Shown here one piece after another: positions 1 through 11,300 of a DNA stretch of 64,000 nucleotides (position 1 is the stretch's first letter; every line of letters starts with the position of its first letter). Under the pieces are notes generated by a model. That model saw nothing but the letters and a program-made list of their open reading frames with translations. It searched no databases and had not been told where the DNA came from. This DNA comes from Nostocales cyanobacterium LEGE 12452 (GTDB lineage Bacteria > Cyanobacteriota > Cyanobacteriia > Cyanobacteriales > Nostocaceae), in contig JADEXV010000004.1 of NCBI GenBank assembly GCA_015206945.1, positions 34,497 through 98,496 of the forward strand, given 5' to 3'. The translations under genes and the position numbers were made by a program.

Positions 1-2330
1 ATGGCCCTTCTGAAGATACAACTTATTCAACCTCTGCCTGGATACAAAAAGATACTAACAATACGCCACCTATTGGTCGTCCGATTCACAATACCCAGAT
101 TTATTTATTAGATAAAAATTACCAACCTGTTCCTGTAGGCATACCTGGTATGTTGTATATTAGCGGTGCAGGTTTAGCCCGTGGTTATTTAAATCAACCT
201 GAATTGACTGCGGATAAATTTATTCCCAATCCCTACGCAAAGCAGCCAGGGGAAAGGTTGTACAAAACAGGAGACTTAGCACGCTATTTACTCGATGGAG
301 AGATCGAGTACATTGGCCGCATTGACCATCAAGTAAAAGTCCGTGGTTTTCGGATTGAATTGGGAGAAATTGAAGCGTTAATCAACCAACACTCAGCAGT
401 CCAAGAAACTGTAGTTGTTGTAGGTGATTCAGAAGATTCTAAGCGTTTAGTTGCTTATGTAGTTCTTCAAAAAGAACAAGCACTGACAATTTCTGAACTA
501 CGCGGCTTTTTAGAGTCAAATTTGCCAAGCTACATGATACCAGAAGGTTTTGTCATATTAGAGGCACTCCCACTTACACCTAATGGTAAGGTTGACCGGA
601 AAGCGCTACCTATTCCTGATAGAGTGCGTCCAGAAATTGAAAAAAGCTTTGTTGCACCACAAACCACCGTTGAAAAACAATTAGCTGTTATCTGGGCAGA
701 GGTATTAGGCTTAGAAAAAATAGGTACAAACGACAACTTTTTTAGATTAGGTGGCGATTCTATCCTTAGCCTGCAAGTAATATTTAAAGCCAACCAAATA
801 GGGCTAACTCTTAATCCTAAACAATTTTTTCAACATCAAACCATCGCTCAACTAGCGCTTGTCGCTGGAACAACTAAAAAAATTCAAGCCGAGCAAATGG
901 CGGTGACTGGCGCTTTAGAGCTAACACCCATTCAGCAGTGGTTTTTTGAGCAAAAGCAACCAGAACCACACCACTGGAATCAGTCGGTATTGTTAGAAAG
1001 CAAGCAAAAAATTGACCCTGTAATCTTAAAGAAAATCATAGAGTCTCTACAAAATCATCATGATGTCCTACGTTTACGATTTATAGAGGATGAATTTAGT
1101 AATCAAGCACTGTTTGCTAGTTCTGATGATGCGATCTCACTAGCATACTTCGATTTTTCAGCGCTGCCAAAAGATAAACAAGGGGTAGCAATCGAAGCAG
1201 CAGACACTAAACTGCAAGCTAGCTTAAATCTTTCACAAGGCCCATTACTCCAAGTTGCTCTTTTTAACTTGGGTGAAAATCAAGCCAACCGCTTGCTTTG
1301 GATTATTCATCATTTAGTTGTTGATGGTGTCTCGTGGCGAATTTTAATTGAAGATTTTCAAACAGCTTACCAGCAAATTAGTCAGGGCAAAACTATAAAG
1401 TTGCCACCCAAAACTACTTCTTATAAAGAATGGTCTAGCTGTTTACAAAAACATGCTCAATCTTCAGCACTGCTTTCAGAACTAGAATTCTGGCTGACAA
1501 GACAGCCTCAAGCTGTCTCGTCGATACCAATAGATTTTCCGGGTGGAAGTAATGTAGAAGAAACGGCTTCTATTGTATCAGTATCATTATCCACAGAAGA
1601 AACTCAAAGTTTGCTGCAACAAGTGCCAGCAGCTTATCGAACACAAATTAATGATGTATTGTTAACAGCACTTATCCAAACATTTCACCAGTGGACGGGA
1701 GAAACTTCGCTACTAATTGACTTAGAAGGACATGGGCGAGAAGAAATATTCGAGGATGTGGATTTATCGAGGACTGTAGGTTGGTTTACAAGTATTTTTC
1801 CCGTACACCTAAATTTGGAAAATACTAACGATCTAGGAAAAGCCTTGAAGTCGATTAAAGAGCAGATCCGAGCAATTCCAAATCAAGGTATTGGCTATGG
1901 ATTACTGCGTTATATTAATGAAAATAAGGAAATAAATGAACAATTTTCTTTATCAAAGCCTGAAGTAATTTTTAACTATTTAGGACAGTTTGATCAAGTT
2001 TTACCAGAATCATCTTTATTTAGCTTAGTACAGGGTTTAAGTGGTTCAAGTCACAGTTTGCGAAATAAACGAACTCACTTATTAGAAATTAACGGTGGTA
2101 TTTATCAGGGACATCTGCAAATGAGTTGGACTTACAGCAAGGAGTTGCATCGGCAAAGCACAATTGAGGGACTTGCTCAAAGGTTTATTGAGGCATTGCG
2201 ATCGCTGATTGCTCATTGTCAGTCTTATGATGCAGGTGGTGTTACCCCTTCCGATTTCGCTGATTTTAAGCAAAGCCAATGGGATCAAGCCGATCTCGAC
2301 GCCATTACAGCAGCTATGGGAGATATCTAA
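1..2330 (+). CDS. NRPS, 5'-truncated by window edge: (A)-PCP-E
   Basis: The reading frame is open from base 3 and starts inside an adenylation domain at core A5 (YGPSEDTTYST), so the N-terminus and most of the substrate pocket lie outside the window and the amino acid cannot be called. Next come the A7/A8 cores (YKTGDLARY, RIDHQVKVRGFR) and A10 (PLTPNGKVDRKAL). A carrier protein follows with LGGDSIL (pantetheine Ser at fragment residue 253; the GGDS form is typical before epimerases). An epimerization domain has HHLVVDG at 436-442 and NYLGQFD. The module therefore loads one amino acid and hands it on as the D-isomer. The last 30 residues (TPSDF then QADLDAITAAM) look like a COM donor helix, matched by the acceptor-like start of the next protein, whose ATG is 1 bp after this stop. 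Domain calls are firm; the specificity is unknown. Confidence 0.93.
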   Translation, partial: GPSEDTTYSTSAWIQKDTNNTPPIGRPIHNTQIYLLDKNYQPVPVGIPGMLYISGAGLARGYLNQPELTADKFIPNPYAKQPGERLYKTGDLARYLLDGEIEYIGRIDHQVKVRGFRIELGEIEALINQHSAVQETVVVVGDSEDSKRLVAYVVLQKEQALTISELRGFLESNLPSYMIPEGFVILEALPLTPNGKVDRKALPIPDRVRPEIEKSFVAPQTTVEKQLAVIWAEVLGLEKIGTNDNFFRLGGDSILSLQVIFKANQIGLTLNPKQFFQHQTIAQLALVAGTTKKIQAEQMAVTGALELTPIQQWFFEQKQPEPHHWNQSVLLESKQKIDPVILKKIIESLQNHHDVLRLRFIEDEFSNQALFASSDDAISLAYFDFSALPKDKQGVAIEAADTKLQASLNLSQGPLLQVALFNLGENQANRLLWIIHHLVVDGVSWRILIEDFQTAYQQISQGKTIKLPPKTTSYKEWSSCLQKHAQSSALLSELEFWLTRQPQAVSSIPIDFPGGSNVEETASIVSVSLSTEETQSLLQQVPAAYRTQINDVLLTALIQTFHQWTGETSLLIDLEGHGREEIFEDVDLSRTVGWFTSIFPVHLNLENTNDLGKALKSIKEQIRAIPNQGIGYGLLRYINENKEINEQFSLSKPEVIFNYLGQFDQVLPESSLFSLVQGLSGSSHSLRNKRTHLLEINGGIYQGHLQMSWTYSKELHRQSTIEGLAQRFIEALRSLIAHCQSYDAGGVTPSDFADFKQSQWDQADLDAITAAMGDI

Positions 2331-2331
2331 G

Positions 2332-5300
2332 ATGAGTGTGAAAAACAAAAACATTGAAGACTTTTATCCTCTCTCGCCAATGCAGCAGGGCATTCTCTTC
2401 CATAGTCTTGCAGCCCCTAAATCTGGCGTCTATTTTGAACAATTTAGTTTGACCCTCCAAGGAAAGCTCAACATTTCAGAATTCCATCGCGCATGGGAGT
2501 ACGTTGTAGAACGACATTCAATTCTACGAACCTGCTTTGTTTGGGAAGGTTTAAAAGAACCGGTACAAATTGTGCATCGACAGGTGACATTACCTTGGCA
2601 GGAATATGATTGGCAGGATCTCTCCTCAGAAGAACAACAACAAAAGTTAGAACTTTTGTGGCAAAGCGATCGCTCCAAAGGCTTTGAACTGACGCAGCCA
2701 CCATTGATGCGCCTAACACTAGTTAAACTTTCGGACATCTCCTATAACTTTACCTGGAGTCATCATCATCTATTGCTAGATGGGTGGTCTGTTTATTTGA
2801 TTTTTAAAGAAGTCTTTGCTTGTTATAAAGCTTTTTGCAATGCTCAAGATGTTTACCTAGAATCGATTCGCCCATATCGGGATTACATTGTCTGGCTACA
2901 GCAACAAAACCTATCTGAGGCTGAGGCTTTCTGGCAACAGACGCTTAAAGGTTTTACTACTCCAACACAGCTATCGGTAAATAAAGCAGCTATAAAATTA
3001 CCAGCTCAAACAGATGGCTCTAACGAGCGAGAAGTTAAGCTTTCTCTAGTCACAACAGCAGGATTGCAATCTGTAGCAAAGCAACACCAGTTAACGTTAA
3101 ACACTCTACTACAGGGAGCTTGGGCTTTATTATTGAGCCGCTACAGTGGTCAGGAGGATGTAGTTTTTGGGGCAGTAACTTCTGGTCGTCCCCCTACTTT
3201 AGCTAAAGTTGAGTCTATGGTAGGGCTGTTGATTAACACACTGCCGATTAGAGTACAAGTATCACCTGAAGAATTTCTTTTGCCTTGGCTTCAGAAAATC
3301 AAAGAGCAACTAGTTGAAGCACGCGAGTATGAGTATACTCCGTTAGTGAAAATCCAAGGATGGAGCGAAGTTCCCAAAGATTTATCTTTGTTCGAGAGTA
3401 TTGTAGTTTTTGAGAATTATCCTATAGATGCTTCCTTACGGCAGAGCGATCTAAATTTCGAGATCAAGGATTTTCATAGCTTTGAAAAAACTAACTATCC
3501 GATAACTCTAACTGTGATTCCAGGTGAAGAGTTGTTGCTCAAGATTACTTGTGATGATAGCGATCGCTTCGACACTGATACTATCACCCGGATGCTAGGA
3601 CATTTGCAGACTTTGTTAGAGGATATGGTAACAAACACAGAGCAACGTCTTTGTGAGTTGTCGCTTTTAACGGAAACTGAGCGACACCAGTTGCTTGTGG
3701 AGTGGAATAATACAGAAGTTGAATATCCTCAACAGCAATGCATTCATGAGTTATTTGAAGCGCAAGTAGAAAAAACACCCGATGCTGTGGCGGTGGTGTT
3801 TGAAGGACAACAGTTGACCTACGGGGAACTGAACGCCAAAGCGAATCAATTGGCACATCATTTGCGCTCGCTGGGAGTAAAACCAGAAGTATTGGTGGGG
3901 ATTTGTGTAGAGCGATCGCTCTCTATGGTCATTGGGCTATTAGCCATCCTGAAAGCAGGTGGTGCATACATCCCATTAGATCCAGCATATCCTCAAGAGC
4001 GATTAGCATTTATATTAGAAGACGCCCAAGTGTCAGTGCTGCTGACTCAAACCTCCCTTGTAGAGGTAATGCCGCAACACAAAGCTCAAGTTGTTTGTTT
4101 AGATGCACATTGGCACAACATTGCCCAACAGAGCAAAGAAAATTTATTATCTGAGCTAACTACTGACAATCTGGCTTATATCATCTATACCTCTGGTTCA
4201 ACGGGCAAACCAAAAGGCGTACAAATTACCCACGGTGCTTTGAGTAACTTTTTGTACTCCATGAGGCAAACACCAGGGTTAACTCACGAAGATACTTTAC
4301 TAGCGGTAACAACATATTCCTTTGATATTGCGGCGTTGGAACTTTTTCTACCAATCATAGTTGGTGGTTGTTTAGTAATCGCTAGTCGAGAAGTAGCTTC
4401 AGACGGAACGCAGTTGTCAGCAAAACTGACAGACTCAAAAGCTACAGTTATGCAAGCCACACCAGCTACTTGGCAACTACTTCTAGCAGCAGGTTGGAGT
4501 GGCAATGAGCAATTAAAAATTCTCTGTGGTGGAGAAGCTTTACCTGGACAATTAGCGAATAAATTATTGCATCGATGCGCCTCTTTATGGAATATGTACG
4601 GCCCGACAGAAACCACGATTTGGTCAGCAGCATCTCAAGTAGAAAATGGTAGTACTATTGTACCGATTAGTGGTGCGATCGCAAATACGCAACTTTATAT
4701 TCTAGACCAATACAGCCAGTTAGTTCCTATAGGTGTAGCAGGAGAATTGCATATAGGTGGGGAGGGACTTGCACGAGGCTATTTTAACCGTCCTGACCTG
4801 ACAGCAGAAAAATTTATCCCCAATCCTTTCAGTAAAAAAGCTGCACGTCTTTATAAAACAGGGGATTTAGCTCGCTATTTACCAAATGGAGAAATAGAGT
4901 ACATTGGTCGCATTGACCATCAAGTAAAAGTCCGTGGTTTTCGCATTGAACTAGGAGAAATTGAAGCAGTAATCAGCCAATACCCCGCAGTGCTAGAAAG
5001 CGTGGTTATGGCTAGAAAAGACTCCTCTGAAGAGAAGCGCTTGGTAGCTTATCTAGTCCAGAACCCAAAACATCAGGGTTCGGACGAGGAGATGACGAAA
5101 TTACAAACTGAGCAAATTTCCCAGTGGCAGATGGTCTTTGACTCTGAAAAAGATATCTTTAAGCCAATTAATTTTGCTCATGATCCGACTTTCAATATCA
5201 GCCTTTGGAAAAGCAGTTATGGTGGGTTGCCTATTTCAGAAGAAGAGATGCACGAATGGGTAGATCACACAGTTGAGAAAATTTTATCCCTAAAACCAGA

Positions 5301-8300
5301 CCGGGTGTTAGAAATAGGCTGTGGCAATGGTTTGCTGTTGTTTAGGATTGCTCCCTCCTGTACCCAATACTTTGGTACAGATTTTTCAAAAGCCGCTCTG
5401 CATTATACCCAGAAAGTACTAGAAATGCCAGAGCATAATCTATCACAGGTTACTCTTTTGGAAAGAATGGCTGATAACTTCGAGGGTCTTTTGCCAGAAG
5501 GTTTTGACACGATAATTATTAATTCAGTAGTTCAGTACTTTCCTAGTATTGATTATCTATTGCAAGTATTGGAAGATGCCGTGAATATAGTAGAACCTGG
5601 GGGTTCGATCTTTGTGGGAGATATCCGCAGTCTGGGTCTGTTGAAAGCTTTTCACACCTCTGTTCAGCTGCATAATGCCCCTTCTTCTTTATCTACAGTT
5701 GAGCTACAGCAGCGCATACAACAAGCTATTACCCAAGAGGAAGAACTGCTCATTGACCCGGCTTTCTTTATCGCTTTGAAACATCATCTTCCGCAGATTA
5801 ACCATGTGCAAATTCAGCCTAAGCGTGGTCATTACCAAAATGAACTCACGAAGTTTCGCTACGATGTAGTTCTTTATATAGGAACTGAAGTTGATTCTGC
5901 TCAAGAGGGTCATTGGCTGGATTGGCAAAAGCAAAAGTTAACACTGACTTCTGTTCGACAGCTACTAGAGTTAACACAGCCAGATATACTCGGACTGAGT
6001 AATGTGCCAAATGCGCGTCTGTTAAGAGAAATCAAAGCAATAGAACTGCTAGCTAATGATTCAGCAGATGATACAGTAAGCGATATACGTCAAGCTTTAG
6101 ACTCAATCAATACTGAGCTTGGGTTAAATCCTGAATCTCTGTGGGATTTGAAACAAGAATTACCATATAACATTGACATCAGTTGGATAAACTCCGGTGC
6201 GGATGGCAGCTACGATGTTGTCTTTCAAAGATATAAGGCGGAGCTGTTAGAAAACTCCAAACATGTTCCTTATTTTTGTGGAGAAAACGCTTGCCTCAAA
6301 CCTTGGAACTTATATGCGAATAATCCTCTACAATCTAAATTTGCTCGTCAAATATTACCGTGGCTACGCCGCTTTTTAGAGTCAAAATTGCCAAGCTATA
6401 TGCTGCCAACAAGTTTTGTAATTTTGGAGGCACTGCCATTAACACCCAATGGTAAGGTTGACCGAAAAGCGTTACCAATTTCCGAATTAACACAGATATC
6501 ATTATCGAATATTATTCTTCCTTCCACACCAATTGAGAATTTATTAGCAGGGATTTGGGCTGAAGTACTTGGTGTTGAAAAAGTAAGTATTGATAATAAT
6601 TTCTTTGAATTAGGTGGTCATTCATTAATCGCCACTCGTGTAATTTACCGAATCCGGCAAGTGTTTCAAGTAGAGCTTCCTTTACATTATTTATTTGAAA
6701 AACCTACAATAGCTGGGTTAGCAAAAGAAATTGAAAAAGCGATTAAGGTAGACTCAGGAGTTGAGGTAAGAAACATTGAGCGGATTGTGCGATCGCAAGA
6801 GTTACCACTATCATTTGCTCAACAACGATTATGGTTCCTGGCCCAATTAGAGCCAAATAGTCCCTTCTACAATATGGCTGCTGCTGTTCGCCTAGAGGGA
6901 CAATTGAATGTAGAGGCACTACAACAAAGTTTTAACGAAATTATCAGCCGCCATGAAGCCCTACGAACCAATTTTCACACAATAGAAGGGCAAGCGATCG
7001 CTGTCATCTCGGAAGCGACATCATTAATATTACCAGTATTGGATATTAGCGATTTACCTTTAAATCAACAAGAAGCCGAAGTCAAAAAACAGGCTTCTCA
7101 AGAAGCAGAGAAACCTTTTGATCTCAACGGCGACTTGCTGCTGAGAGTGAAACTATTACGTCTTGGTCAACAAGAACACATACTATTATTAACAATGCAC
7201 CACATCGTCTGTGATGGTTGGTCAATAGATGTACTTGTGAGGGAGTTAGCGACACTTTATCAAGCTTTCTGTGATGGACAACCGTCACCGTTACCTGAAC
7301 TACCAATACAGTATGTAGACTTTGCGGCTTGGCAACGACAATGGTTGCAAGGAGAAGTACTCAAAACTCAAACATCTTACTGGCTCAAGCAGTTAAAGAA
7401 CGCGCCAAAAGTATTAGAGTTACCCACTGATTATCCCAGACCAGCAATTCAGACCTTCCGGGGTTCGACCTACTCATTCAAGCTATCTAATAAACTCTCT
7501 GTTGCCTTAAATAAATTCAGCCAGCAACAGGGAAGTACTTTATTTATGACCCTGTTGGCAGCTTTCCAAACATTGCTATGGCGTTACACAGGCAGCGAAG
7601 ATATTGTAATCGGTTCGCCGATCGCTAACCGTAACCGAGCAGAAATAGAAGGGCTAATTGGATTTTTTGTCAATACTTTAGTACTGCGGACTAACTTCGC
7701 AGAAAATCCTAGCTTTGAAGAGTTACTAAAACGGGTGCGAGAAGTAGCTTTAGGAGCTTATGCACATCAAGATTTACCCTTTGAGTTGTTAGTTGATCAA
7801 CTGCAACCAGAGCGAGACTTAAGCCATACACCACTATTTCAAGTGATGTTTGTGCTTCAGAATGCGCCGATGTCTGCCTTAGAGTTGTCTGGTTTGACTT
7901 TAAGTTTCTTAGAAAGCAATAGTGATAATGCCAAGTTCGATTTAAGCCTACATATAACTGAAACTCTCGATGGTTTAATTGGTTCTTTAGAATACAATAC
8001 TGATTTATTCGAGGGAAGTTCCATACAAAGAATGGTGGCGCATTTGCAAACGTTGCTTGAAGGAATTGTTGCTAATCCACAGCAGCGTTTGTCAGAGTTA
8101 CCACTGTTAACAGAATCTGAGCGACACCAATTAATGGTTGAGTGGAATAATACAGAAGTTGAGTATCCTCAACAGCTATGCATTCATCAGTTATTTGAAG
8201 CGCAGGTAGAACAAACGCCAGATGCAGTAGCAGTCATCTTTAAAGACCAGCAGCTAACCTACCGAGAACTAAATACCAAAGCTAACAAATTAGCACACTA

Positions 8301-11300
8301 TTTACAAACACTGGGCGTAAAACCAGAAATACTGGTTGGCATCTGCGTAGAGCGTTCCCTTGAGATGATAATAGGGCTGTTAGGCATTCTTAAAGCCGGT
8401 GGTGCTTACGTTCCGCTCGACCCAACCTATCCTGAAGAGCGGTTAGCCTTTATGCTAGAAGACTCTTCCATGCCGGTGCTGCTCACTAAGTCACAACTAG
8501 TTGAGAAACTTCCTCAACACTCTGCGCGTGTTCTCTGCTTAGACTCAGACTGGGAAGAAATTGCTTTTCACAGTTTAGAGAACCCAACAAGCAAAGTGAA
8601 GCCAGAAAACTTGGCTTACATTATCTATACATCAGGGTCTACAGGCTTTCCCAAAGGAGTTTTAATCCAACAGCGATCGCTAGTCAATTATACAACTGCT
8701 GCGATTAATGAATATGAGATAGAGAAGTGCGATCGCGTTTTCCAGTTTGCCTCTATTAGTTTCGATGCTAGTGCCGAAGAAATTTACCCGTGCCTGACTT
8801 CAGGTGCAACGCTTGTATTGCGAACCGATTCTATGTTGGACTCGATTGATATATTTCTGCAAAAGTGCAGGGATTGGAACTTAAGCGTCCTGAGTCTACC
8901 AACAGCCTACTGGCACGAACTGACAGCCAGATTAAGCGAAGAAACCTTGGTACTCCCCCCGTCATTACGCTTGGTAATCATTGGCGGAGAAAAAGCACTG
9001 ACTGAACGATGGAAAACTTGGGTTGAGTATGTAGGACAGCGAGTGCGTCTGGTGAATACTTACGGCCCTACAGAAGCCACTGTGGTGGCAACGATATGCG
9101 ATTTATCCGCAACCAATCCAGCATTAACAGAGTTAGCCATCGGTCGTCCGATTTCTAACGTGCAAACATATATTTTAGATTCGTATCAACAACTCGTACC
9201 GATTGGCGTTCCGGGAGAATTGCACATTGGTGGTGATGGACTAGCAAGAGGCTACCTGAATCGTCCCAATTTAACTGATGAGAAATTTATCTTTAATCCC
9301 TTTAGCGACAAATTAGGAGTACGCCTTTACAAAACTGGTGATTTAGCTCGTTATTTACCAAATGGAGATATTGAGTACATAGGTAGAATTGATAACCAAG
9401 TAAAAGTGCGTGGTTTCCGTATTGAACTGGGAGAAATTGAAGCAGTAATCAACCAACACTCCGCAGTCCGAGAAGCTGTAGTGGTAGTACGCAATGATTC
9501 AGGAGATTCTCAACGTTTAGTTGCATATTTAATTCCTCAAAAAGAACAAACCCTGACAATCACTGAACTACGTGGCTTTCTAGAGTCAAAATTGCCAAGC
9601 TACATGATGCCAACAAGTTTTGTGATGTTAGAGGTTTTACCACTAACACCTAATGGTAAGGTTGACCGCAGAGCATTACCTGTACCTGATACACTACGTC
9701 CAGAACTTCAAGAAACTTTTATTGCACCACAAACGACCGTTGAAAAACAGCTTGTTAAGATTTGGGCAAAAGTATTGGGCTTGGAGAAGATAGGTATAAA
9801 CGACAACTTTTTTGAATTAGGAGGAGATTCTATCCTCAGCATTCAAGTTATATCCAAAGCCAACCAAGCAGGGCTACACCTAACTCCTAAACAGATATTT
9901 CAGCACCAGACTATTGCCCAATTGGCAACAGTGGTTGGTACGACTCAGAAAATTATAGCTCCACAAGGTGTGTTAACTGGATCGTTAGAGCTAACCCCTA
10001 TTCAACACTGGTTTTTTGAACAAAAGCAACCAGAACCACATCACTGGAATCAAGCGGTGCTGCTAGAAGTCAAACAGACAATTGACCCTGTAGCTTTAAA
10101 GCAAGTAGTGCAGTATTTACAAGAGCATCATGATGTTCTACGTTTGCGATTTAAACAAGAATTTAGCTTTGAGGCCATTATTGTCAGCCCTGATAATGTA
10201 ATACCGCTAACACATTTAGATTTATCAGCACTGTCAACAAACGAACAAGCCATTGCAATGGAAGCAACAGCAGCTAAACTCCAAGCTAGATTGAATCTGT
10301 CAGAAGGGCCGTTATTCCAAGTTGCTATTTTTGACTTAGGTTGTAATCAATCAAGTCGTTTACTTTGGTTGATTCATCACTTAGCGGTTGATGGGGTTTC
10401 TTGGCGAGTCCTAATAGAGGATTTGCAAACAGCTTACCAGCAAATTAGTCAGGGCAAAGTCATACAATTGCCACCCAAAACAACTTCTTTCAAAGACTGG
10501 TCTAAGCGCCTGCAACAATATGCGCGGTCAGAAAAACTATACTCAGAACTAGATTACTGGCTCACTACCCTGAGTCAACCCGTTGATCCTATACCTAGAG
10601 ATTATCCAGGCAAAAACAACACAGAAGCCCTAGCTTGCACGGTGTCAGTATCCCTTGGAGTAGAAGAAACTAAAATTTTATTGCATCAGGTTTTAGCGGC
10701 TTACCGGGCGGAAATTAATGATGTCTTGTTAACTGCACTGTTACAATCATTTGCCCAATGGACAGGAGAAAATTCTTTACTATTTGATTTAGAAGGGCAT
10801 GGGCGAGAAGAACTATTTGAAGATATAGATTTATCGAGAACTGTTGGTTGGTTTACATCTGTCTTTCCGGTATATCTAAGTTTTGAAAATGCTCCTGAGC
10901 CAGAAAAAGCTTTAAATTTAATTAAAGAGCAACTACGGGCTATTCCAAATCGTGGTGTTGGTTACGGAATGTTACGCTATCTCAGCACAGAGGAGGAAAT
11001 TATTCAACAACTGAGTTCTTTACCAAAAGCTGAAGTAGGTTTTAACTATTTGGGACAGTTAGACAATTTTCTCCAAGAGTCGCACTTATTTAGATCAATT
11101 AAAGGGTCAATTGGGCCAATCCATAGCCCCAAAGGAAACAGGTCTTATTTAATAGAAGTAGAGACAATGGTTGTGAATGGACAGTTGCAACTAGATTGGA
11201 TCTACAGCAAAGATATACATCACCAAAACACGATCACAGATTTAGCCCAAAGTATGTTGTCGGCGCTACGTTTGCTGATTGCTCGTTGTCAATCTGCACA

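Noticed and set aside
2209..2331. Upstream in-frame starts for the second NRPS
   Set aside because: They overlap the end of the previous gene by over 100 bases and add a low-complexity N-terminus; ATG 2332 gives the standard COM-acceptor start.
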